Below, piece after piece: positions 35,609 through 43,871 of a stretch of DNA of 64,000 nt; positions within the stretch are counted from its first letter, which is position 1, and each line of letters starts with the position of its first letter. The stretch comes from JAAFIW01 sp031414805 (GTDB lineage: Bacteria; Pseudomonadota; Gammaproteobacteria; Burkholderiales; Burkholderiaceae_C): assembly GCA_031414805.1 (NCBI GenBank), contig JANOQJ010000014.1, positions 62,001 through 126,000 of the forward strand. The letters are read 5' to 3'. A model generated the notes under the pieces. The model was not told the DNA's origin. It searched no databases and worked only from the letters and a program-made list of their open reading frames with translations. The position numbers and the translations under genes are program-made.

Positions 35609-36328
35609 TCATCCGGCCTTCGGCAGCCCCAAAGCCAGCCACCCCTCGCCGCGACGCATTGGTACATCAAAAGAACGGGCCATGGCTTCCACATCCTGCC
35701 AGCTGATGTCGCGGGATCTGGGAACGGCATCGGGCGGGGTGAGTGAATTGGCGGCGCTGGTAGCCAGCACGCGCATCATCAGGCGGCGGTCGTTGTCCGA
35801 CCCTGCTTCAAAGCTAATGTGCAGGCGGCCACGGGTCGTGGCGTGATCGCAAAACGCCAGCAATGCACCCACCAACACGCTGCGATAAACGTTCTGCGGT
35901 ATGACTACCCCGTCATCCGGCAACTCGTTGGCGATTTCAAGGGCGCTGATGGACAGGTCCATGGCCAGCAGGGCGGCGGCCTCATCGACGCTGCTGCGCA
36001 AGTTGACGCTGGGGTTCTCGCGCGAGGCCATCCAGCCCATGGCATTCATGCAGCCAGCGGTGGACTCTTTCGCCAGGGCGCTCAGCGATGTCACGTTTTT
36101 GATGATCGCCTGCATGTCGGGCTCGGGCACCTGCACACGCCGCTGCAGCACCATCATCAGCAAGCCGACCGGCTGCATGAAGCCTGCCACATCGTGGCGC
36201 AGCACGGGCGCTACCCGGCGCAGCACCGCGTAACACGCGGCTTCGGCCAGGCGCTCCCGCAGGTGAGTCGATAAACCAGCGGGCGCGTCGGCTCCGTGGG
36301 CAGATTCTTCGGTAGGGTGGGTGAACAT
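35609..36328 (-). CDS. Histidine kinase-like/HPt-like protein without ATPase motifs
   Basis: 239 residues, soluble. LRRVAPVLRHDVAGFMQPVG resembles the HisKA dimerisation helix with its phosphorylatable His in an R-H-D context. The second half (from about 120) has the spacing of a HATPase fold but lacks the N box and the DxGxG/GxG boxes. This combination is reminiscent of ChpT-type phosphotransferases, which relay phosphate between hybrid kinases and regulators. It starts four bases after the hybrid kinase stop, the last gene of the phytochrome operon, so a relay role is plausible but unproven. The start at 36328 (MFTHPTEES) is chosen over 36370, which would overlap the upstream gene. Confidence 0.6.
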   Translation of the reverse strand: MFTHPTEESAHGADAPAGLSTHLRERLAEAACYAVLRRVAPVLRHDVAGFMQPVGLLMMVLQRRVQVPEPDMQAIIKNVTSLSALAKESTAGCMNAMGWMASRENPSVNLRSSVDEAAALLAMDLSISALEIANELPDDGVVIPQNVYRSVLVGALLAFCDHATTRGRLHISFEAGSDNDRRLMMRVLATSAANSLTPPDAVPRSRDISWQDVEAMARSFDVPMRRGEGWLALGLPKAG

Positions 36329-36332
36329 GGTT

Positions 36333-39185
36333 TTACGCGCTCGCAAAAAAACTGGCCAACATGGTTTCAACGGCGTCCGGGTCGACCGGCTTGGTCAGGT
36401 GGGCGTGAAAGCCCGCCACTTTTGATTTTTGAATGTCGTCTTCGGTGCCCCAGCCGGTCAGTGCAATCAGTTTGCAGGCTGCGGTTGTCGGCTCGGCCAG
36501 CAAACGGCGCGCCACTTCGTAGCCGCTCATGTCTGGCAGGCCGATGTCCAGAAACACCACATCGGGACAAAACACACACGCCACGTCCAGCGCTTCCTGG
36601 CCGCAGAAAGCCGCGCGTGCGTCGTGGCCCGACAGGTCCAACAGCATGGCCATGGTCTCGGCGGCATCCACGTTGTCGTCAACCACGAGAATCCGGCGCC
36701 CCGCCAGCACGCTCGACAGGGCCGGTGCTGCAGGCTCAGTCGCTTGCGGCGCCAAAATCGTCGGCAGGCGCACCGTAAATTCGCTGCCCCGGTCAATGCC
36801 GTCACTGGCCGCCTGAACAGAGCCGCCGTGCATTTCCACCAGTGTCTTGACCAGCGACAAGCCAATGCCCAGACCACCTTGCGAGCGCTCAAGCGTGCGG
36901 TTGCCCTGGGTGAACATGTCGAACACGCTGCCCAGCATCTCCGCCGGAATGCCCATGCCCGTGTCCCGCACCGAGATCACCACGCAGTCAGCCTGGCGGC
37001 GCGCAGCAAATTTGATCTGACCGCCTGGCTGCATGTACTTGGCCGAGTTGGTCAATAAATTACTCAGCACCTGCGCCAGGCGCGTCGGGTCAGCATCCAG
37101 CCACACGGGCTCATCGGGCCAGTCAGTGGCCAGCGAATGACCTGCTGCATCCATCAAGGGCTGCGATGCTTCAAGCGCGGCAGCTGCAATGTCTTGAAGA
37201 GCAATGCGCTCGCGCCGCAGCACGATCTTTCCGGTGCTGATGCGCGAGACATCCAGCAGGTCGTCGATCAGGCGCACCAATTGACTCAGCTGGCGCTCCA
37301 TCACAGGCAAGGTTCGCGCAGCAACCTCTGCTTTGGGCGACAGTTTGAGCAGCTGCAAGCCCGTGCGAATAGGCGCCAGCGGGTTGCGCAACTCATGGGC
37401 CAGTGTGGCCAGAAATTCATCTTTGCGCATGTCCTGTTCCCACAGCTGGCGCTCATAGGCGCGGCGAGAAGTCGTGTCATGCGTCAAGCCCAGGGCAGAC
37501 TCCACTTGCCCGCGCTCGTCTAGTTCAGGCACCAGCCGACAGGAAAAATATCGCAAACCGTCATGCGGCGTGTCGACCGAGAACTCCAATGCGCTGGGTG
37601 CTGCGTGGTCGAACACGAAGCGAATCGCTTTTTCCCACTGGTCGCACAGTGCGTCCGGCACGCCCAGTTCGCGGTGGGTTTTGCCCAGAGTCTCCGCCGC
37701 CGGGCGGTCGGATACTTTTTCCATCACCGAGTTGACAAACACATGGCGAAACTGGCCGTCAAAGCGCGTGAGCCCGTCGGGCGTGTTCTCCGTCACGCTG
37801 CGCAGTTCACGCTCGCGCTTGGCCAATGCCTGTGCAGCAGTGACCTCTGCTGTGCGGTTCACGCCATGCAGAAAAATCCCCGAAACCTGGCCGTCGGTAT
37901 CACGCAGGGGCAGGTATGCGAAGTCGACAAAAATCTCGGTCAATCCGTCACCTGTGCCCGTGCGGACAATGGCCCGCATGCCTGTGGCCTCAAATTTTTC
38001 GCCCGTGCCGTAAACCCTGTCTAACAGTTGAGGAAACGCCTGCTTGGCGAGCTCTGGAAAGGCCTCCACATAGGTTTTCCCCAAGACTTCAGGGCCGTGC
38101 TGTACCAAGTCGTAAAACGCCTGGTTGGCCATTTCAATCACGTGCTCAGGCCCTTTCAGCACGGCTGAAAACGACGGCATGATCGCCACAATCTGCGACA
38201 ACTGCACCCGGCTGGCCAACAGCCTTGCCTCGCTGCGCACATGTTCCACCGCAGCCCAGGTGCGCTCGGCTATTTCCCGCGCCAGAGACATCTCCTGCAC
38301 AGTCCAAACGCGCGGCGCATTTTGATGAACACCGAGGACGGCAACAAGGCATCCGTTTTTCAAAATGGGAATGCCCAGATTGGCCACAATTTGCAACTCG
38401 GCGAAGGCGGCTTTTTCGCTCTGCGAAGAGTCGCTATCAATGCGTACATCTGACATCACGATGTTTTCACCCGACAGCAAGGTATCCACCAGCTTGGTGC
38501 CATAGACGTCCAGACTGTAGGTGCCCTCTACCTGCTGCACGCCACAAACGTAGCTCTGACCGACCACGATATTTCTCTCATCGACCACCTCGGCATAAAG
38601 CACCCTGCTGGCCTGCAGGTGTTCGCCCAGTAAATGCGAGGTCATTCGTCTGAGCGCCAACTCGTCGTTCAGCCCACGCGTTGCATCGCTGAATACGCTG
38701 CGAAAGGTTTCGCGGTCGGTTACCAGCCGCAAGGCATTTTTGCGCTGGCGAAGTTCACGCGCCATGGCCCAGCTTTCACAGGCGTTTTCGACGGCGCGGC
38801 AGAGCGTGCTCGGGCTCGTCCAGTCTTTGGCGATGTAGTCCTGCGCGCCAGCTCGCAGCGCAAGACGGCCCTCCTCACGGTTGGCGCCACCGGTCACCAC
38901 CACCACCGCGCATACCGGCATGCCATCAAGCCCAACCAGCTCGGCCAGCACCTCTGGTGCATTCATATCCGGCAAGTTGTAGTGCAGAACGATGCAGTTG
39001 GGCAGCTGTATGGCAGCGAGCACGGCCTGGATACCGCTAGCGCCCGACTCGGCCTCAACAAAAGTCAAGCGCCGCTCGGCGCTTTTCAACAGCATGCGGC
39101 GAATATCGGCCCGGTCGTCAGGGCTTTCGTCAATGATGGCAACGCACCATGGCTGCGGCGGTAATTTGTCGGCGCGCTGCATCAA
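36333..39185 (-). CDS. Hybrid sensor histidine kinase (pseudo-REC, GAF, PAS, PAS, HisKA, HATPase, REC)
   Basis: 950 residues, no membrane segment. Order: receiver-like domain (about 12-130), GAF (about 165-320), two PAS domains (about 335-450 and 455-580), HisKA with FLATLAHELRNPLAPIRTGL, HATPase (VLSNLLTNSAKYMQPGG, DTGMGIPAEML, GGLGIGLSLVKTLVEMHGG) and a C-terminal receiver (ILVVDDNVDAAET, DVVFLDIGLPDMSGYE, ALTGWG, TKPVD). In the N-terminal receiver the phospho-acceptor position is His68 (IVLHYNLPDMN) instead of Asp, although the acidic pair, Thr and Lys are kept, so it probably cannot be phosphorylated. It overlaps the response-regulator gene upstream by four bases. Confidence 0.92.
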   Translation of the reverse strand: MMQRADKLPPQPWCVAIIDESPDDRADIRRMLLKSAERRLTFVEAESGASGIQAVLAAIQLPNCIVLHYNLPDMNAPEVLAELVGLDGMPVCAVVVVTGGANREEGRLALRAGAQDYIAKDWTSPSTLCRAVENACESWAMARELRQRKNALRLVTDRETFRSVFSDATRGLNDELALRRMTSHLLGEHLQASRVLYAEVVDERNIVVGQSYVCGVQQVEGTYSLDVYGTKLVDTLLSGENIVMSDVRIDSDSSQSEKAAFAELQIVANLGIPILKNGCLVAVLGVHQNAPRVWTVQEMSLAREIAERTWAAVEHVRSEARLLASRVQLSQIVAIMPSFSAVLKGPEHVIEMANQAFYDLVQHGPEVLGKTYVEAFPELAKQAFPQLLDRVYGTGEKFEATGMRAIVRTGTGDGLTEIFVDFAYLPLRDTDGQVSGIFLHGVNRTAEVTAAQALAKRERELRSVTENTPDGLTRFDGQFRHVFVNSVMEKVSDRPAAETLGKTHRELGVPDALCDQWEKAIRFVFDHAAPSALEFSVDTPHDGLRYFSCRLVPELDERGQVESALGLTHDTTSRRAYERQLWEQDMRKDEFLATLAHELRNPLAPIRTGLQLLKLSPKAEVAARTLPVMERQLSQLVRLIDDLLDVSRISTGKIVLRRERIALQDIAAAALEASQPLMDAAGHSLATDWPDEPVWLDADPTRLAQVLSNLLTNSAKYMQPGGQIKFAARRQADCVVISVRDTGMGIPAEMLGSVFDMFTQGNRTLERSQGGLGIGLSLVKTLVEMHGGSVQAASDGIDRGSEFTVRLPTILAPQATEPAAPALSSVLAGRRILVVDDNVDAAETMAMLLDLSGHDARAAFCGQEALDVACVFCPDVVFLDIGLPDMSGYEVARRLLAEPTTAACKLIALTGWGTEDDIQKSKVAGFHAHLTKPVDPDAVETMLASFFASA

Positions 39186-39691
39186 TCGGCCCTGAACATC
39201 GGGTTTTGAAGGGTGGCGGTCTCAAACCAGCAAAGCAGTATCGAACGAAGCAACGCCAGGTAATGGTCATGACGCACCGGCTTGACGTGGTAGGCATTGG
39301 CACCCGCCTGATAGCAGAAAGCCTGGTCTTTGGGATTGGCCGAGGTGGTCAACACCACCAGGGGAACCTCTTTGAGCCCAGGGGCGGTTTTGATGAGTAC
39401 CAGCGCTTCGCGACCGTCCACACCGTGGGAGTTGAGGTCCATGAAGATGAGGGTCGGCAGCATCGACAAAGGCGCTTGATCGGTGCCGCCTTCGCCGCGC
39501 AGAAGTGCCAGGCAGTCTCCGCCGCACAGCACACGGCGAATGACACGTTTCTCGCCAACGCCACGTGCAGCCTCCAGCAGGGTGTCGAAATCTTCGTCAG
39601 AGTCTTCCACCACGAGGATTGACGCGGGGAATGGAGTGGTGGATGGCGCGGCAACTGGCTCGGCAATCAGAGCGAAATTTGACGCGACCAT
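39182..39691 (-). CDS. Single-domain response regulator (Rcp1-like)
   Basis: 169 residues with one receiver domain and no output domain. ILVVEDSDEDFDTLLEAARG has the acidic pocket, LIFMDLNSHGVDG the phospho-acceptor Asp, VLTTSA the Thr and HVKPV the Lys. The long beta4-alpha4 region and the inserted loop after the second helix match the Rcp1 regulators that partner phytochromes. The ATG at 39691 follows the bphP stop by one base; a start at 39703 would overlap it. It is the most likely phosphoryl acceptor of the phytochrome. Confidence 0.9.
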   Translation of the reverse strand: MVASNFALIAEPVAAPSTTPFPASILVVEDSDEDFDTLLEAARGVGEKRVIRRVLCGGDCLALLRGEGGTDQAPLSMLPTLIFMDLNSHGVDGREALVLIKTAPGLKEVPLVVLTTSANPKDQAFCYQAGANAYHVKPVRHDHYLALLRSILLCWFETATLQNPMFRAD

Positions 39692-39692
39692 G

Positions 39693-42149
39693 CTAACTTT
39701 CATCCGAAGCACTGAGGGTAAAGAAAAACGTGCTGCCCCCGCCGCTTTCAGCACCTGCGGATTCAGGCCAGACTTGCCCCTGATGCCGCTCCACCAGCTT
39801 GCGCACGATGGTCAGGCCCGCCCCCGTGCCACCGCCATAGTCTTCACGGCCATGCAGGCGCTTGAACATCTTGAACACCTGCTCGAAATGGCGCGGGGCC
39901 ATGCCAATGCCGTTGTCACGCACGTAGTACACGGTGTGCCCCCTGCTGGATTCGGGGAAACTGGTGCGCAGCGTCGATTCATGCGCCTCGATAAAACCCA
40001 CTTCCACCCGCTTGCTCGCCTGGTCGTTGTACTTCAGCGCATTCGACAGCAAATTGAGCAGCACTTCCCGAACGCGTACGCGGTCGCACACGATTTGCGG
40101 CAGCGGGCGCGGTGCCGTGATCTGCGTGCGGCCGTCACTGGTGCGGGAGCTGACCATCTCAATGGCGTCAGCCAGCACCTCGTTCAGATCAACCGTTTCC
40201 AGCGTCAAGTCTTCACGGCCTACCCGGGAAAAATGTAGCAGCGAGTCGAGAAGATTGTCCATGCGCAGTGTCAAGCGCATCAGGCCGTTGAGCTTGCGTT
40301 TTTCTTCCTCATCACCTGATGCGGCTTCCATCAACTGGTGGGCGTATTTGTGAATGCCGCGCAGCGGCTCTTTCAAGTCGTGGCTAGCCACATAGGCAAA
40401 AGCATCCAGCTCTTCGTTGCTCTTTGCCAGATCGGCATTCAGGCCAGCCAACCGCTCCGCACGCACGATAACCAGCTCCATGATGAGCGTGCGCAAACGC
40501 GCAGCCGCATCAATTTCGACTTGCAGCCATGGAAAAGCGTGCTGGCGAACCGCCTGGGTGAACCGTTCAAAACTGCGTCGGGGCGTGCGGCGAAGGCCGT
40601 GCGGGCTTGGCACCATCGGTTTGTCATGCGGATTGCCGCCCCAATTGATGGTTTGAATCACCTCGGGTCGAAACCACATCATCAGGTTTTGTCCGGTGGA
40701 CGACAAGGGCGCGGCCAGCAAGCCACTGGCCACATTCGAGAAGGCTGCGCCGGGTGGGTAGTCAGCGCTGAGCGCCTGGGTGGCGTACACCGGCCCTGCC
40801 AGTGGATGGGTGTTGAGATGCCCCACCAGCCACGCAGCGAGCGCGTCCAATTGCGTCTCATCGGGCGTCTGGCCCACCCGCCACCACCGGTCTCGGTGGA
40901 AGAGCGCCGCGCCGCTGGCATGCATGGCACCCAGCAGCGAGGGCTGGCCGTCGGTGATGGACGCCAGCCCGCCTTCCTGCGCGGCCAGGGTCAGGAGTTG
41001 CTGGTTGACCTCTTCCAGTTTGATGCGGTAGGCCGCGTTTTCACGGTCTTCAACCGCCTGCAATTGCAGCGAGCCGACCTGCGCCAGAAACTCGCAGGCC
41101 GCACGCATCTGATACGGCACCTCACGCGGCCCGCTGTAGTGGTGGCAGGCAATCAGCCCCCACAGGTCGCTGCCGCGACGCAGTGCCATCGTCAGGCCAG
41201 CACAAACGCCCATGTTGTGCAGGTATTCGGTGTAGAGCATGGACACGCCGCGTAGCGCGCAATGCGTCATGTCCACCGGCTGGCCGGTATCGGGGTTGAG
41301 TAGCGGCGTCATTTCAGCCAGCGCGCCATTGGTGTTGGGCACCGGGCGAATCCAGGTTTTGACAAACATGTCGCGCGCTGGCTTGGGAATATCTTCGGCC
41401 GGGTAATGCAGACCCAGCCAGGGCGGCAAGTCGCCCAGAAGGCTTTCGGCCACCACTTCGCCGTGGTGGTCGGCATGAAATTTGTAGATCATCACCCGGT
41501 CCATGCCAGACAAAAGGCTGACTTCGTCGGCCAGCACCTGGCAGAACAGCTGCAGTGTGCTGGCCGACTGCAACCGGGGAACCGTTTTTTTGATGATGGC
41601 GTAAGGGTCGGGCTTCGCGGGTGTGCCCGGCGTACCGGGCGTACCGGGCCTGGCAAACGACAGGGGCGCACCGCTGGCCGTGTGGCTGCGGTGCAAGGGT
41701 TCAAACTCCACCAGCACCACGCCATCCACCGTGTGCAGCGTCACATCCAGCGCGGGAACCTGCTCAGCTTCGGGCAACGTGAACGCGTACGTCGGGTTTC
41801 GGTCGGTCGGCTCGGTGGCCAGGATGCTGCGCAGCTGGGCCTCGCCCTGCACGTTGACAACGACCGCCACGTTCTCACCAAGCAGCGCTGGGGCCGGCCG
41901 ACCCAGAATGGCCTGGGTGTTTTCGCTGGCCTGCAAGATCGACAGGTCTGACAGGCGCAGCACCAGCAGGGCACCGTGGGCCTGAATGCACCCGGGTGTG
42001 CGCACCGGCTCGGCGTCGCAGTCGGTGATGCTGGTGCCATGGCGCTTGGTGCTGTAGGGCTGGCTGTCCCACGGCGCGGCTTCGGTCGTTGTGGGCTGGG
42101 CCAGGGCGGTTTTCGCCGCAGGTAGGTGCTTGCTCAGCGTGTCATGCAT
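39693..42149 (-). CDS. bphP: Bacteriophytochrome histidine kinase
   Basis: 818-residue red/far-red photoreceptor, PAS-GAF-PHY followed by HisKA (AYVASHDLKEPLRGIHKYAH) and HATPase (LLNLLSNALKYNDQAS, DNGIGMAPRHFEQVF, GGTGAGLTIVRKLVERH). The biliverdin-binding Cys is Cys44 in ITDCDAEPVRTPG; Cys54 is an extra Cys in PGCIQAHG. The GAF core has YPAEDIPKPARDMF (DIP motif) and LWGLIACHH with one conserved chromophore-pocket His. The other conserved pocket His, expected before the EYLHNMGV segment, appears to be Tyr (SMLYTEYLHNMGV). The start ATG at 42149 overlaps the bphO stop by eight bases. A short Gly-Thr-Pro repeat joins PAS and GAF. Confidence 0.94.
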   Translation of the reverse strand: MHDTLSKHLPAAKTALAQPTTTEAAPWDSQPYSTKRHGTSITDCDAEPVRTPGCIQAHGALLVLRLSDLSILQASENTQAILGRPAPALLGENVAVVVNVQGEAQLRSILATEPTDRNPTYAFTLPEAEQVPALDVTLHTVDGVVLVEFEPLHRSHTASGAPLSFARPGTPGTPGTPAKPDPYAIIKKTVPRLQSASTLQLFCQVLADEVSLLSGMDRVMIYKFHADHHGEVVAESLLGDLPPWLGLHYPAEDIPKPARDMFVKTWIRPVPNTNGALAEMTPLLNPDTGQPVDMTHCALRGVSMLYTEYLHNMGVCAGLTMALRRGSDLWGLIACHHYSGPREVPYQMRAACEFLAQVGSLQLQAVEDRENAAYRIKLEEVNQQLLTLAAQEGGLASITDGQPSLLGAMHASGAALFHRDRWWRVGQTPDETQLDALAAWLVGHLNTHPLAGPVYATQALSADYPPGAAFSNVASGLLAAPLSSTGQNLMMWFRPEVIQTINWGGNPHDKPMVPSPHGLRRTPRRSFERFTQAVRQHAFPWLQVEIDAAARLRTLIMELVIVRAERLAGLNADLAKSNEELDAFAYVASHDLKEPLRGIHKYAHQLMEAASGDEEEKRKLNGLMRLTLRMDNLLDSLLHFSRVGREDLTLETVDLNEVLADAIEMVSSRTSDGRTQITAPRPLPQIVCDRVRVREVLLNLLSNALKYNDQASKRVEVGFIEAHESTLRTSFPESSRGHTVYYVRDNGIGMAPRHFEQVFKMFKRLHGREDYGGGTGAGLTIVRKLVERHQGQVWPESAGAESGGGSTFFFTLSASDES

Positions 42150-42807
42150 GTAAATATGTCCGTGTTGATTGGTTGCTGGAATCACACCAAAGGCGCAGGC
42201 CAGAAAAAGTCGCTGTCGCGCTGGCAACCATCTTGTTCTCGGTCTGTGTGTCCACCGCGCAGTTCACCAGTAGTTGACGCGTGGCTTGCCACATTTTTCC
42301 GGTGTCCTGCGCATAGCCCTCAAAAAAGCAGCCGCCGGTGGTGGGTGTGATGCCCAGCGTGGCGCGCACATGCCTGGTAATCATCTGCCCGCCCAGGGTG
42401 GCGCCTTCCAGCACATACAGACAGCCCAGCACATCGGCCTGCGTTTCAAGCCGGGGCAACGCGCGGCACAGCGGCAATTCGTCGAACTCGACGCCAAAGT
42501 ACTCAAGGTCTTGCCGCAGGTGGGCAGTTTTGCTCAGCCGGGCGAGCAAGGCCGCCTCGCCGTTGCAACGCGCGTGCAGCGCGGCCTCCAGCGGCGCATA
42601 AAAACCGTAGAACTGTTCGAGCCGCTGGCGGTAGCTTTCGCGTGTGAGCGAGCTGCCCATCAAATCAAGCACCTGCTCAATCGCATCGTGCTCGCTGCGC
42701 GTCTCCAGCCGTAGCCGGGAGAGGATGGAAGACGGAAGAACCGTGGAGACAGACACGAGAGGCAAAGCGAATTGGCTGACAGGGTCAGCGACTGCATAAA
42801 CGCCCAT
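42142..42807 (-). CDS. bphO: Biliverdin-producing heme oxygenase
   Basis: About 221 residues. It opens heme to biliverdin, CO and iron and so supplies the chromophore of the phytochrome behind it. LRLETRSEHDAIEQVLDLMG holds the proximal heme His, and LGCLYVLEGATLGGQMITRH is the distal-helix Gly-rich motif of bacterial heme oxygenases. A GAGG ribosome site supports the ATG at 42807; an upstream in-frame start at 42861 exists. The first gene of a five-gene unit with overlapping or nearly touching ends. Confidence 0.92.
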   Translation of the reverse strand: MGVYAVADPVSQFALPLVSVSTVLPSSILSRLRLETRSEHDAIEQVLDLMGSSLTRESYRQRLEQFYGFYAPLEAALHARCNGEAALLARLSKTAHLRQDLEYFGVEFDELPLCRALPRLETQADVLGCLYVLEGATLGGQMITRHVRATLGITPTTGGCFFEGYAQDTGKMWQATRQLLVNCAVDTQTENKMVASATATFSGLRLWCDSSNQSTRTYLHA

Positions 42808-42920
42808 AAAGCCTCGTGCGGTTGTAGAAATTTGGATCAAATTTCCATGGCAAGGTACCACGCATGGCGTGTGAGAGGCATGCTTATTTCTGTGTAGGAC
42901 AGGACCTACAGCGCATTCGG

Positions 42921-42975
42921 TTGCTATTGTTTATATAGCTGCTTGAGCAGTATTTACAAGGGCTGAAGGCATATA
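42921..42975 (+). repeat. Dispersed repeat copy, near-consensus
   Basis: TTGCTATTGTTTATATAGCT, GCTTGAGCAGTATTTACAAG, GGCTGAAGGCATA. One of the best-preserved copies, between bphO (upstream side) and DUF2164. Confidence 0.92.
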
Positions 42976-42994
42976 TGACCGCCAAACGCCACCA

Positions 42995-43267
42995 TCACTT
43001 GTTTTTTGTCTGCCGCTCAAATTTGCGCCAATATTGAAACTCGTCCTCGTGATATTCAATATCCAGCTCGGAGACGCGCATCTGCAAGCGCTCCTGAATA
43101 TCGGCCACTGCCTGGTTATAGACCAGCGGGCCAATTTCTTCCAGGAAATACCCCAACAGCGCACCGGCTGCAATATTTCCAATTTTCTCGTCCATGTTTT
43201 CGCGGAAATACCTTTCGATTGACGCAACCGCCTCTTTGCGCGCTTCTTTGGATATGTCGACGGCCAT
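42995..43267 (-). CDS. DUF2164 family protein
   Basis: 90 residues, small and helical. REAVASIERYF-type start (KEARKEAVASIERYFRENMD), IGNIAAGALLGYFLEEIGP and the C-terminal DIEYHEDEFQYWRK are the DUF2164 pattern. Function is unknown. It directly follows the GNAT gene on the same strand. Confidence 0.85.
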   Translation of the reverse strand: MAVDISKEARKEAVASIERYFRENMDEKIGNIAAGALLGYFLEEIGPLVYNQAVADIQERLQMRVSELDIEYHEDEFQYWRKFERQTKNK

Positions 43268-43270
43268 GGC

Positions 43271-43756
43271 TCATACCTCCTGCGCGTAAACCAAAAAGCC
43301 CGCGTGCTTGGCCACCTTGTCATACAGCAGCCGGCCTGCCGCATTGGTTTCGTGGGTTTGCCAGTACACGCGCTTGATACCCGCGTCCTGCGCCTGGTGG
43401 TACACGCCTTCAATCAGCGCGCGGCCAATGCCCTGGCCACGCAGGTCGGGGTCGGTGAACAGGTCTTGCAGGTAGCAGGTCAGCTCCAGCCGGGTGGTGC
43501 TGCGGTGGTACAGGTAATGCGTCAGCCCCACAAGCTGGCCATTGCGCTCGGCCACGAGTGCAAACACGGGTTCTTGCGGGTCAAAAAATCGGCTCCAGGT
43601 AGCCTGGGTGATGGCGTCAGGCAGGGCCGTGGCACCCTGGCGACCATAAAAAGCGTTGTAGCCATCCCAGAGCGGGGTCCAGGCGGCGAAGTCGGTGGGT
43701 TGAATGGGGCGGATTTGCACGGTGGGTTCCGGTGTGGGGGTTTGGGTGGTTGGCAT
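43271..43756 (-). CDS. GNAT-family N-acetyltransferase
   Basis: 161 residues. VQIRPIQPTDFAAWTPLWDG begins the fold; LTCYLQDLFTDPDLRGQGIG carries the acetyl-CoA pyrophosphate-binding R-G-x-G-I-G loop, followed by ALIEGVYHQAQDAGIKRVYW. The substrate is unknown. The ATG at 43756 lies inside a short tandem repeat (TGGTTGGCATATGG twice), which provides two successive CAT start-codon complements; the inner one fits the domain start. The three-base gap to DUF2164 suggests an operon. Confidence 0.85.
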   Translation of the reverse strand: MPTTQTPTPEPTVQIRPIQPTDFAAWTPLWDGYNAFYGRQGATALPDAITQATWSRFFDPQEPVFALVAERNGQLVGLTHYLYHRSTTRLELTCYLQDLFTDPDLRGQGIGRALIEGVYHQAQDAGIKRVYWQTHETNAAGRLLYDKVAKHAGFLVYAQEV

Positions 43757-43871
43757 ATGGTGGTTGGCATATGGTGGTTGGTCAAAAAGAACGCGGCACG
43801 GATGTGATTCTGGCTGCTTTGTCGGCTTTAACAATCCTTGCCCCACGCCGATCCCCAGCAAAATCTATTGC

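Noticed and set aside
43748..43782. TGGTTGGCATATGG tandem repeat as a mobile element
   Set aside because: Only about two and a half short units in the 5' region of the GNAT gene; probably slippage.
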